Source: DASYYE01 sp035946955
GTDB lineage: Bacteria; Actinomycetota; Actinomycetes; Streptosporangiales; Streptosporangiaceae
DNA length: 10,722 nucleotides
Direction of reading: 5' to 3'
NCBI GenBank assembly: GCA_035946955.1
Contig: DASYYE010000389.1
Coordinates: 1-10,722 of the forward strand
Of this stretch, positions 1 through 6,767 are shown one piece after another. Under the pieces are notes generated by a model. The model did no database searches, was not told the origin of the DNA, and was given only the letters and a program-made list of their open reading frames with translations. Positions within the stretch are counted from its first letter, which is position 1, and each line of letters opens with the position of its first letter. A program made the position numbers and the translations under genes.

Positions 1-1
1 G

Positions 2-625
2 GCGCTCGACCATCTCCGGCAAGCGCATGCCCTCCACCTCGGAGTCGGTGACCGGGGCAGCGAGGCGGAGACTCTGCGGTGCATCGCTGCTGTACACCGC
101 GACGCCGGCCGTCTCGATGAAGCACTCGAGTTCGGCCGGGAAGCACTCTCACTCGCTGAGCGGACGGGCGCCCTCCGTCACCAGACAGGGGCGCACAACA
201 CCCTTGGCGGGACCTACCTGTCGCTCGGAGATTGCCCAGCAGCGGCCGAGTGCCACCAGCGGGCGCTGGAACTGGCTCGAGAGACCAGCGACCGGTACGC
301 GGAAGCCGGGGCCCTCCTCGGCCTGGCGGCCACACAGCACCGGCTCGGCCGCCTCGACCAGGCCTTGGCCTACGCTGCGCAGGCGCATGGCCTCGCGGTG
401 CGATGCGGGTACCGGGTGCCGGAAGGGCAGGCGCTGACCTGCCTCGCCGAAATACACCTCGACCGCCGGGATCCGTGCCGTGCGCTCGACCATGCACGCG
501 ACGCGCTCACTGTGCACGCCGAAACGGGATACCAGCTCGACGGCGTGCGCACCTGCGCCGTGCTGACGAAGGCGCACTGCCAACGCGACGAACCCGCAGC
601 CACCGGCGCCGCAGACCGTCATTGA
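2..625 (+). CDS. C-terminal part of a TPR-repeat regulator (AfsR/SARP- or NB-ARC-like), truncated by the window's left edge
   Basis: The frame is open from the first bases to TGA at 623-625, giving 207 residues with no start in the window. It reads as about five tetratricopeptide units of 40 residues. Each follows the Ala/Leu/Gly pattern seen in actinomycete AfsR/SARP and STAND regulators, for example AHNTLGGTYLSLGD and AGALLGLAATQHRLGRLDQA. TPR arrays of this type form the sensory or protein-binding C-terminus behind an NB-ARC ATPase; that upstream part is not visible here, so whether the N-terminus is BTAD, XRE or something else is unknown. The last residues are polar and unstructured. The gene converges on the minus-strand regulator at 641-3178 with only 15 bp between stop codons and no convincing terminator; AGCC-TGTG-GGCT at 626-637 is the only hairpin and has just 4 bp. 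TPR identity is fairly sure; the specific family is inferred. Confidence 0.72.
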   Translation, partial: ALDHLRQAHALHLGVGDRGSEAETLRCIAAVHRDAGRLDEALEFGREALSLAERTGALRHQTGAHNTLGGTYLSLGDCPAAAECHQRALELARETSDRYAEAGALLGLAATQHRLGRLDQALAYAAQAHGLAVRCGYRVPEGQALTCLAEIHLDRRDPCRALDHARDALTVHAETGYQLDGVRTCAVLTKAHCQRDEPAATGAADRH

Positions 626-640
626 GCCTGTGGGCTGTGG

Positions 641-3178
641 TCAGAGGCCGAGGTGACGGAGGGTTTCCTGGACGCGCTGGGCGGCGGGGGCCCCGATGCG
701 CTGGTAGATGGTGAGCGCCTGCCGTAGGTGCGCGACGGCTTCATGCGGGTTACGGTCCTGGAGATAGCTGTGGCCGAGGCCTTCCAGAGCGCGTGCTTCC
801 TCGAGGGGTACGCCGATGCTGCGGGCAATGGCGAGCGCCTGGGTATGGTGCTGCCGAGCGTCGTTGCTGTCTGAGGTCTCTGCCGATAGCTCGCCGAGGT
901 TGTTCAGCGCTTCGGCCTGGCCCAGCCGGTTGCCAAGGTCGAAGAACAGCTTGAACGCCCGCTGATGGCTGGCCGAGGCGGCCGGGTAGTCCTTGGTCAG
1001 TCGTTGTACTACGCCCAGGTCGTTGAGGGCGTAGGCCTGGCCGATCTGTTCGCCGAGATCGCAGAACAGCGCGAGGGCCTGCTGCTGGCTGGTGGCGGCG
1101 GAGTGGTAGTCCCCGGTCAGTTGCTCTACGCAGCCGAGGGCGTTGAGGGCGTAGGCCACCCCGCGCTGGTTGCCGAGCTCACGGGCCAGATCGAGGGCCT
1201 GCCGATGGCTGGCGACAGCGGCCGGATAGTCCCCACTCATCTGCTGCGGCAGACCTATGTTGTTGAGGGCGGAGGCCTGGCCGCGCCGGTCGCCGAGCTC
1301 ACGGGCCAGATCGAGGGCCTGCTGGTGGCAGGCGACAGCGGCCGGATATTCACTGGTGTGCGCGTGCATGATGCCCAGCCGGTTGAGGACTCCGGCCTCC
1401 CCCGCTCGGTCACCAAGGTCACGGTACAGCGCCAGTGCCCCGGACAGATTGACGGCGGCGGCGGGGTAGTCCCCGGTCTGCGTGCGCAGGATACCCAGCT
1501 CGTTGAGGGCGTCGGCCTCCCCGGCCCGGTCCCCGGCTTGGCGTGCCATGGTGAGGGCGGTTTGGTGGAGGGCAGAAGCCTGATCCCAGTGGCCGTGGGC
1601 GAGGAGGAAGTCGCTCATCGCATGGGGGATCCGGGTTGCGTGCACGGGCCACGCGCGGACTGCGGCGTAGTCGACGGCTGCGTGCAGGTTGGGACGTTCC
1701 GTTTCCAGCCAGTCGGCGGCCTGTCCGAGCGTCGACAGGTCTGGGACATGGGGTGGGACGCGTCCGGTGAGCGGGCGGTCATAGGCGGCCGTCCAGGGAG
1801 CGAAGTGCCGGCCGGCCGCTGCGGCGGCGTGCAGATAGTAGTCCAGCACCCTGCCGACCGCAGCGTCACTGTCCGCAGGGTCGTCGGCGGTGGCCAGCGT
1901 ACGGGCGTGCTCACGGAGCAGGTCGTGCAGTTGGTAGCGGCCGGATGCGGGCTCGGTGACCAGATTCTGGTCATACAGCCCGTCGAGGTCGCTGCGCGCC
2001 TCGTCCAGGCTGATGTCGTCCAGTGCCGCCGCGGCGTAGGCATCGACACTGGGACCGGGGACCAGGCCGAGCCGGTGGAACAGCCGCTGCTGGCTCATCG
2101 TGAGGTTCTGGTAGGACATGCCAAAAGCGGCGGCGACGGACAGGTTCTCGGCCTGCATCATGGCCAGCCGGTCCCGGGCCGCCGCCAGCTGGGCTGCCAT
2201 GTCGGCCGCAGTCCGCGCAGGGTGGTGTCGCAGCTGCCCAGCGAGTATCCCGATCGCCAGCGGCAGGTATCCGCACAGCCGGGTGATCTCCTCAGCCGGA
2301 CCCGTCACAGACTTGAGGTCCGGGCGGCAGGAGAGCCGGGCCAGCAGCGCCACCGCGTCATCCCTGGGCAGGGTGCCGAGACTTATCACCTCGGCGTCTT
2401 CCAGAGCGCTGAGCCGCCGACGGCTAGTGATCAGCACCAGGCTGCCCGCGGTACCCGGGAGCAGCGGCCGGACCTGCTCCTGCCCGGCCGCGTCATCCAG
2501 CAGCAGCAGGATCTTCTTGTCTGCCACGTGGTCACGCCACCGTGCAGCCCGTGCCTCCAGGCCGGACGGAATCTGGCCCGCAATGAGGCCGGCCGTCAGC
2601 AGCAGGCTGGCCAGCGCGTCCGCCGGTTCGACCGGTCGCTGCCCGGGGGTATGGGCATGCAGTGGCAGGAAGTAGTGTCCGTCAGGGAAATACGGCGCTA
2701 ATTTGTGGGCCGCGTGCACGGCGAAGGTGGTCTTACCAGCCCCGGCCATCCCGTCGATCGCATGGATCCCTGCTACAGGACCGGCCGCGGCCACATTGTC
2801 AACCGCCCCGAGCAGCCTATCCAGCTCGGCCTCACGGCCGGTGAAGCAGGCAATACTTCGCGGTAGCGCCCGGGTCGGCGCGGCCGCGAAGGCTCCCGGG
2901 GTCGTATCGCCCCACGCCACCAGCACGGCTGCGGCCGGCCCGCGCCCACGGGCGGCCGCGACGAACAACGCACGGACCGGCCCGGCCAGGCTGAGCGCAT
3001 CGGACAGCAGGAGCGCGGTTTCCTTGTGGGCGGTGCGGTTGATACCCCGCTCCAGGTCACTGACGGACCGCGGGGACACGCCGGCCGCCTCCGCCAGCTC
3101 CTCTTGCGTCAACTTAGCCTCGGCACGGAGCCGCCGCAGCAACCCGCCGAAGCTCAACTCAAGCTGATCGGCCACCAC
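641..3178 (-). CDS. XRE-HTH / NB-ARC / TPR transcriptional regulator (STAND ATPase)
   Basis: The product is 845 residues. Residues 8-62 form an XRE helix-turn-helix (LRRLRAEAKLTQEELAEAAG, then SPRSVSDLERG). An NB-ARC ATPase follows: P-loop GMAGAGKT at 143-150, Walker B LLLLDD at 224-229, ITSRRR at 250-255, a GLPL-type CGYLPLAI at 302-309, and an MHD-like LHD at 417-419. From about 535 to the end there are roughly eight 40-residue TPRs. In this family ATP/ADP exchange on NB-ARC, gated by the TPRs, controls oligomerisation and DNA binding; the target is unknown. The frame is open back to 3400, but the GTG at 3178 is preferred: GAGGAG lies 8 nt upstream (3187-3192) and translation then begins right before the HTH. 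The ATG at 3196 has GGAGGG only 1 nt away. A promoter at 3245-3273 fits either start and excludes longer ones. It could equally be a conflict-type STAND protein; no effector domain is seen. Confidence 0.9.
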   Translation of the reverse strand: MVADQLELSFGGLLRRLRAEAKLTQEELAEAAGVSPRSVSDLERGINRTAHKETALLLSDALSLAGPVRALFVAAARGRGPAAAVLVAWGDTTPGAFAAAPTRALPRSIACFTGREAELDRLLGAVDNVAAAGPVAGIHAIDGMAGAGKTTFAVHAAHKLAPYFPDGHYFLPLHAHTPGQRPVEPADALASLLLTAGLIAGQIPSGLEARAARWRDHVADKKILLLLDDAAGQEQVRPLLPGTAGSLVLITSRRRLSALEDAEVISLGTLPRDDAVALLARLSCRPDLKSVTGPAEEITRLCGYLPLAIGILAGQLRHHPARTAADMAAQLAAARDRLAMMQAENLSVAAAFGMSYQNLTMSQQRLFHRLGLVPGPSVDAYAAAALDDISLDEARSDLDGLYDQNLVTEPASGRYQLHDLLREHARTLATADDPADSDAAVGRVLDYYLHAAAAAGRHFAPWTAAYDRPLTGRVPPHVPDLSTLGQAADWLETERPNLHAAVDYAAVRAWPVHATRIPHAMSDFLLAHGHWDQASALHQTALTMARQAGDRAGEADALNELGILRTQTGDYPAAAVNLSGALALYRDLGDRAGEAGVLNRLGIMHAHTSEYPAAVACHQQALDLARELGDRRGQASALNNIGLPQQMSGDYPAAVASHRQALDLARELGNQRGVAYALNALGCVEQLTGDYHSAATSQQQALALFCDLGEQIGQAYALNDLGVVQRLTKDYPAASASHQRAFKLFFDLGNRLGQAEALNNLGELSAETSDSNDARQHHTQALAIARSIGVPLEEARALEGLGHSYLQDRNPHEAVAHLRQALTIYQRIGAPAAQRVQETLRHLGL

Positions 3179-3186
3179 TGCAGCAT

Positions 3187-3192
3187 CTCCTC
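3187..3192 (-). promoter_or_regulatory. Ribosome binding site deciding the GTG start of the XRE/NB-ARC gene
   Basis: On the minus strand GAGGAG sits 8 nt before GTG 3178, a good spacing. The competing ATG at 3196 is preceded by GGAGGG with only 1 nt of spacing, which is too tight. This favours the 845-residue form. Confidence 0.6.
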
Positions 3193-3244
3193 GCATCCCT
3201 CCGCGCGCGGCTACCCGGGCACGGGGCGAAGTGGCCCTGCGGCA

Positions 3245-3273
3245 AGAGTACGAGACCTGGCAATCGCTGCCAA
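3245..3273 (-). promoter_or_regulatory. Candidate sigma-70-type promoter of the XRE/NB-ARC gene with overlapping palindrome
   Basis: Read on the minus strand, TTGGCA (3273-3268) is followed by a 17-bp spacer and TACTCT (3250-3245), which matches TTGACA-17-TAnnnT well for an actinomycete. Transcription would begin near 3238, leaving a leader of about 60 nt before GTG 3178. A palindrome TGGCA-N5-TGCCA (3258-3272) overlaps the -35 box and part of the spacer, where an autorepressor such as an XRE protein could bind. The motif match is seen; use and autoregulation are inference. Confidence 0.45.
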
Positions 3274-3632
3274 ACCCGGGCGCCCCGCGCCAGCCGCTGA
3301 GCAGCAGCCGCGCATCGCAATCGGAGGGTCGCCGGTGGCTTGCCAAGGCGCGGGCGCGCCCGCGCAGACGGTTACGCGTCATGCGTCGATGTAAAGGCAC
3401 CCACCTCCCGCTACAGCGGCCACCAGAGTTCCCGTGAGCTGCGCGAGCGGGATCTGGTGGCCAGTAGAGCAGGCAATGTCACACCGCAGGGCCGGGATCC
3501 GGCTTGTGGCGAGGCCCCTGCATCCCGCCACGCTCTGGTGCCGACCGCGATATCGGGGACCGGCCGTGAGCAGGCTCTTGCTCGACTGTCTCGGTCTGGT
3601 TGTCCGGGATGTTCCTGGTGTACCGCACTTGC

Positions 3633-3770
3633 TTATGAGCCGTTCTTCGCGCTGCGCGCGGGACGCGTAGACATTCGCGCTGCGTGGTGGTCAGCAAGCC
3701 AGAAAGCGCACGTGTGACCCAGGTCCATGGGCGAGGGGTCATTGCGCAGGGAGCCTGCATCGGCGGTCAT
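3633..3770 (-). CDS. Possible small protein, 45 aa, unknown
   Basis: ATG at 3770 is preceded on the minus strand by AGGAG (3780-3784) with 9 nt spacing, and the frame closes at TAA 3633-3635. The peptide begins MTADAGSLRNDPSPMDLGH and contains HTCAFWLADHHAARM; I do not recognise a family. GC at third codon positions is roughly 73%, lower than in neighbouring genes, which argues against a well-adapted coding sequence. The ribosome binding site is the main support. It could be a real small protein, a remnant, or chance. Confidence 0.22.
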   Translation of the reverse strand: MTADAGSLRNDPSPMDLGHTCAFWLADHHAARMSTRPARSAKNGS

Positions 3771-3878
3771 GGTGGTGCTCTCCTGTCTGTGCCACTGGTC
3801 CGGCCGGACGTGGGGCAGGGCGGCAATGGGTGCCGGGGGCCCGCTCAGCCCGTGGCTGCGGCCTGGGCAATGTCGGGG

Positions 3879-3928
3879 GTGTGGTGCAGCGGTTCCACTC
3901 TCGGCAAACGCCGAGCTGATCACCACAC
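3879..3928. repeat. Nested inverted repeat / candidate structured RNA element
   Basis: GTGTGGTG (3879-3886) is the exact reverse complement of CACCACAC (3921-3928). Inside it lies a second perfect stem, CTCGGC (3900-3905) with GCCGAG (3910-3915) around an AAAC loop. AGC (3888-3890) could add a short pairing with GCT (3915-3917), competing for one base. The element sits about 135 bp upstream of the helicase start and has no T-tract, so it is not a standard terminator. It could be a leader RNA structure or a protein-binding inverted repeat. The pairings are seen; any role is inference. Confidence 0.35.
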
Positions 3929-3930
3929 GT

Positions 3931-3954
3931 GACAGCCCACAGGACAGCCCACAG
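3931..3954 (+). repeat. 12-bp perfect tandem duplication (GACAGCCCACAG x2)
   Basis: GACAGCCCACAG occurs twice head-to-tail at 3931-3942 and 3943-3954, immediately after the nested inverted repeat. Eleven bases of its reverse complement (CTGTGGGCTGT) recur at 628-638, between the two convergent regulator genes. It could be a pair of protein-binding half-sites or a simple slippage duplication. Confidence 0.5.
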
Positions 3955-4048
3955 GAATTGCTCACCGCGCCCCCTGACTGCCGGCAGGGCAGCGCGCGTC
4001 CGCGATATCCTCTATCGTCGCAAATAGGCTGATCGCCAGTTTCAATAC

Positions 4049-4053
4049 GGAGG
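4049..4053 (+). promoter_or_regulatory. Ribosome binding site of the SNF2 helicase
   Basis: GGAGG lies 9 nt before GTG 4063 and supports that start over the ATG at 4087, which has no comparable site upstream. Confidence 0.6.
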
Positions 4054-4062
4054 CTCACTACG

Positions 4063-6324
4063 GTGGCGCGCGTAGCGGAACTGACGATGAACCCGGAGCC
4101 CGCGAAGGCCGGGGCCAAGCCCCTCGAAGCTAAGTCTCTGCGTCCGGGGAGGGCGGCCAGTGCCGTTGTCTACGACGGCCGCGCGGTCCACGACGCCATC
4201 GAGGCGGTCCTGGCCGCGCCGGAGGAATCCCGCGAGGTCGCGCGACGGGCGTACGAAGTGGTGCGCGACCAGCTTGTCGCCGACGAGCTAGACACGATGC
4301 CGGTGGACCGGCTTCGAGAGCTCATCCGGGGGCGGGTCACGTTCGCACCCGTCGTGGACGCTGGTATCGAGACGGTTGGCCAGGTCCTCGCGGCCGACGC
4401 AGCAGCCCTCGGGCGAATTCCCCAGGTACGCCGGAGGACCGCCAAGCGGATCATGGCCGCCGCATGGCAGATGCGGGAGTCCATCCAGGACAGCACCCGC
4501 GTCCGCATCGACCCGGATGCCCGGACCCCCGAGCAGACCGCGCTCATCGCCGCCCTGCGCCGCTACGAGCGCACCAGGTCCCTGATGAAGGGCCCGGACC
4601 TGAGCCCGCTGGCGGGCGAGATCGGTCGTCGCCTCGACCCGGCGGCCCGTGGCGCGAGCCGACTGAGAATGATCTTCACGTTCTCCGAGTCGAAGAAGCA
4701 GGAAGCCCGTGATGCCCTGGCCCAACTGGACGCCATCCTGAGTTCCAAGCCAGTCACTGCCGCACGCAAGCGCCTGTCCAGGGCCGAGGCTGAACTGGAC
4801 AAGGCCGGGAAAGCGCCGGGGGCGACCCGTCTGTGGAACGATTACCTCGCCCGCCCGGTCGCTTACAACGGTCTGCTGATCGAGGTTGCCGAACTCGACC
4901 CGGCCAAGGAGGCCAGTCAGGGCTTCCTTCCCGCCGACATCGCCGAGCAGGTCCGCGTACTGCCCCTCGACCGGTCCCTTCTCAAGACATCGCTGCGCGG
5001 CTATCAGGCGTTCGGCGCGAAGTTCGCGCTGGTCCAGGAGCGGGTGATCCTCGGCGACGAGATGGGCCTGGGCAAGACGATGCAGTCGCTCGCCGCGATG
5101 TGCCATCTGGCGGCCAAGGGCGCGACTCACTTCCTGGTGGTCTGCCCGGCGAGCGTGGTCATCAACTGGACACGCGAGGTTGAGCGGCACACGCTGCTGG
5201 ATGCCCGCCGCCTCCACGTGCCGGGCAAGAAGCGGGAGGCGGCCTGGCAGGAGTGGACGGCCAAGGGCGGGGTGGCGGTCACGACGTTCGAGGCGCTGCG
5301 CGCCATGCCGGAGGACCTGGACGTCTCGGTGGCCATGATGGTCGTGGACGAGGCGCATTACGCGAAGAATCCGAACGCCCTGCGGACGCAGGCGGTCAGC
5401 GAGTGGGCGGGACGCAGCAGGCGGGTCTTGTTCCTGACGGGGACGCCGATGGAGAACAGGGTGGAGGAGTTCCGGGTGCTGGTCGGGCATCTGCGCCCGG
5501 AGGTCGCCGAGAACCTGGACATCGCGGACGAGACGCTGGACGGCACCAGGTTCCGGGAGGCGGTAGCACCGGTCTACCTGCGGCGTAACCAGGAAGATGT
5601 GCTCAGCGAGCTGCCGCCGCGGCTGGAGACGCAGGAATGGGTGGCGCTCGAGGGACCGGCGCGGCGGGCATACCGGAACGCGGTCGTCGCAGGTAATTTC
5701 ATGGCGATGCGGCGGGTGGCGTTCGACCCGGGGACGGCGAAGGGATCTTCGAAGCTCCGGCGGCTGGTGGAGATCGTCGCTGAGGCCGCGGATGGCGGGC
5801 GCAAGGTCGTGGTGTTCTCGTACTTCCGCAGCGTGCTGGAGACGGTGACGCAGGTGCTGGGCTCCGATCGTGATGGCATCCGCGGAGTGCTTGTCGTCGG
5901 TCCGCTGACCGGGGGCATCCCGCCCGCGGACCGCCAGGCCATGGTGGATGAGTTCACCGCCGCCAAGGGTTCCGCGGTGCTGGTCTCCCAGATCCAGGCG
6001 GGCGGCGTCGGCCTGAACATCCAGGCCGCGTCGGTGGTCATCATCGCTGAGCCGCAGCTGACGCCGACAATGGAGGAGCAGGCGATCGCCCGGGCGCACC
6101 GGATGGGCCAGGTGCGTCCGGTGGACGTGCACCGGCTGCTGTGTGAGGACAGCGTCGACCAGCGCATCCTCGAACTGCTGGCGGATAAGCGCGAGGCGTT
6201 CGACGAGTACGCGCGCCGCAGCGACATGGCGAACGCGACGCCAGACGCGGTAGATACGGGTGCCGAGACCGAACTGCGGCGCCGAATCGTGGCCGCGGAA
6301 CAGAAGCGGCTCAAGGCGGCGTGA
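4063..6324 (+). CDS. SNF2-family DEAD/DEAH-box helicase / ATPase
   Basis: The product is 753 residues. All core SNF2 motifs are present and intact: a Q-like segment LKTSLRGYQAFGAKFA (307-322), motif I GDEMGLGKT (331-339), motif II DEAH (429-432), motif III TGTP (459-462), motif IV VVVFSYF (582-588), motif V around SQIQAGGVGLNIQ (642-654) and motif VI QAIARAHRMGQVRP (673-686). These enzymes use ATP to move along double-stranded DNA and remodel bound proteins rather than unwind strands. The first 300 residues are specific to this type. They include a helix-hairpin-helix-like stretch (VGQVLAADAAALGRIPQVRRRTAKRI, about 105-130), suggesting extra DNA contact, and a charged helical segment at about 205-250. 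The GTG start has a good ribosome binding site. The gene stands alone and diverges from the NB-ARC regulator; its stop lies 17 bp from that of the small minus-strand gene. The role could be repair, transcription recycling or defence; nothing nearby decides. Confidence 0.93.
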   Translation: MARVAELTMNPEPAKAGAKPLEAKSLRPGRAASAVVYDGRAVHDAIEAVLAAPEESREVARRAYEVVRDQLVADELDTMPVDRLRELIRGRVTFAPVVDAGIETVGQVLAADAAALGRIPQVRRRTAKRIMAAAWQMRESIQDSTRVRIDPDARTPEQTALIAALRRYERTRSLMKGPDLSPLAGEIGRRLDPAARGASRLRMIFTFSESKKQEARDALAQLDAILSSKPVTAARKRLSRAEAELDKAGKAPGATRLWNDYLARPVAYNGLLIEVAELDPAKEASQGFLPADIAEQVRVLPLDRSLLKTSLRGYQAFGAKFALVQERVILGDEMGLGKTMQSLAAMCHLAAKGATHFLVVCPASVVINWTREVERHTLLDARRLHVPGKKREAAWQEWTAKGGVAVTTFEALRAMPEDLDVSVAMMVVDEAHYAKNPNALRTQAVSEWAGRSRRVLFLTGTPMENRVEEFRVLVGHLRPEVAENLDIADETLDGTRFREAVAPVYLRRNQEDVLSELPPRLETQEWVALEGPARRAYRNAVVAGNFMAMRRVAFDPGTAKGSSKLRRLVEIVAEAADGGRKVVVFSYFRSVLETVTQVLGSDRDGIRGVLVVGPLTGGIPPADRQAMVDEFTAAKGSAVLVSQIQAGGVGLNIQAASVVIIAEPQLTPTMEEQAIARAHRMGQVRPVDVHRLLCEDSVDQRILELLADKREAFDEYARRSDMANATPDAVDTGAETELRRRIVAAEQKRLKAA

Positions 6325-6341
6325 CCCAGCAGGCACACGAT

Positions 6342-6503
6342 CTATGCGACGTTAGTCAGCGTCTCGCCGACGACCCCGCGCACCACCGCTACGGCCTCGG
6401 CAATCCGGGCCGCGAGGCTTTCCACCTCATCGATCTGAGCCTGTGTGAGGCCGCCCACGACCTGGGCCACGTCCGGAACGTACTCCCACGTCCAGTCGCT
6501 CAT
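6342..6503 (-). CDS. Small actinomycete protein, 53 aa, possibly a truncated RelE-like toxin-type gene
   Basis: Reading the minus strand from ATG 6503 to TAG 6342-6344 gives 53 residues: MSDWTWEYVPDVAQVVGGL, then an amphipathic helix TQAQIDEVESLAARIAEAVA and a short tail ending TLTNVA. The opening (S)WTWEYxPD...VVxGL followed by an EVExLAxRxA helix resembles the N-terminus of a small, widespread actinomycete family that I remember as usually 80-95 residues long, sometimes next to XRE-type genes. If so, the C-terminal half is missing here; the frame stops 17 bp before the end of the convergent helicase gene. No strong ribosome binding site precedes the ATG. The IS630 remnant lies immediately upstream, where a partner gene would be. 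The frame and codon pattern are seen; the family link and toxin idea are from memory and uncertain. Confidence 0.5.
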   Translation of the reverse strand: MSDWTWEYVPDVAQVVGGLTQAQIDEVESLAARIAEAVAVVRGVVGETLTNVA

Positions 6504-6533
6504 GCAGTAGCTGTCTCGGTCCGCCCGCGAACT

Positions 6534-6694
6534 AGTGTCGTGAGTCTTAGCCAGACGGCGGTGTCGCGGATCTGGCGGGCGTTCGGGCTGAAGCCGCTCT
6601 CGTCCCGGAGCCGGTGATCGCCCACCGCCGCCGCCGTCACCGGCCCCAGGAGTTCCTGAGATTCCTCACACTGGCCGACCAGGCCGTACCCTCT
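6534..6694 (+). pseudogene. IS630-type transposase remnant, internally deleted and frameshifted
   Basis: Two pieces of one transposase are visible. At 6534-6595 one frame reads TSVVSLSQTAVSRIWRAFGLKP, matching the HTH recognition segment of IS630-family transposases (typically SQSTVSRIWRAFGLKPH). This frame ends at TGA 6615-6617. In another frame, 6608-6694 reads EPVIAHRRRRHRPQEFLRF, continuing LTLADQAVPSD. This matches the region just before the second catalytic Asp of the DDE domain (typically HRRHRxxEFLxFL...VP.DL). Roughly 100 residues that normally lie between them are absent, and the catalytic and C-terminal parts are lost after about 6694. No terminal inverted repeats were found. The element is dead and marks an old insertion between the helicase and the envelope genes. 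Confidence 0.65.
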
Positions 6695-6767
6695 GACGAC
6701 AGTCGGCCGCTCACCCATGGACGTGGCGGCCCCCCGCCGCAGACAGCGGCTACTATCGGAGACCACC

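Larger units (their letters stand above)
3274..4046. other. Long gene-poor intergenic region between divergent genes
   Basis: No convincing protein gene fills this stretch. Its open frames on both strands lack recognisable domains, and most lack ribosome binding sites. It holds a weak minus-strand 45-codon ORF (3633-3770), a nested inverted repeat (3879-3928) and a 12-bp tandem duplication (3931-3954). Candidate -10 boxes for the helicase gene (TATCCT 4006, TATCGT 4013, TAGGCT 4025) have no matching -35. The stretch 3290-3630 shows nothing else I can name. It may be a regulatory leader or the remains of decayed genes. Confidence 0.5.

Noticed and set aside
965..2701. 578-codon + strand open frame opposite the NB-ARC/TPR gene
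   Set aside because: It is antisense to a gene with clear HTH, NB-ARC and TPR motifs. Its own product is a periodic Gly/Val/Gln-rich shadow of the 120-bp TPR repeat with no domain.
3798..3809. 12-bp perfect palindrome GTCCGGCCGGAC
   Set aside because: A GC-only-type palindrome of this length is expected several times by chance in 10 kb of GC-rich sequence, and no related copy lies nearby.
4288..6336. 682-codon minus-strand open frame opposite the SNF2 helicase
   Set aside because: It has no recognisable domain and an Arg/His/Gln-rich composition typical of antisense frames in GC-rich DNA; the other strand holds every SNF2 motif.
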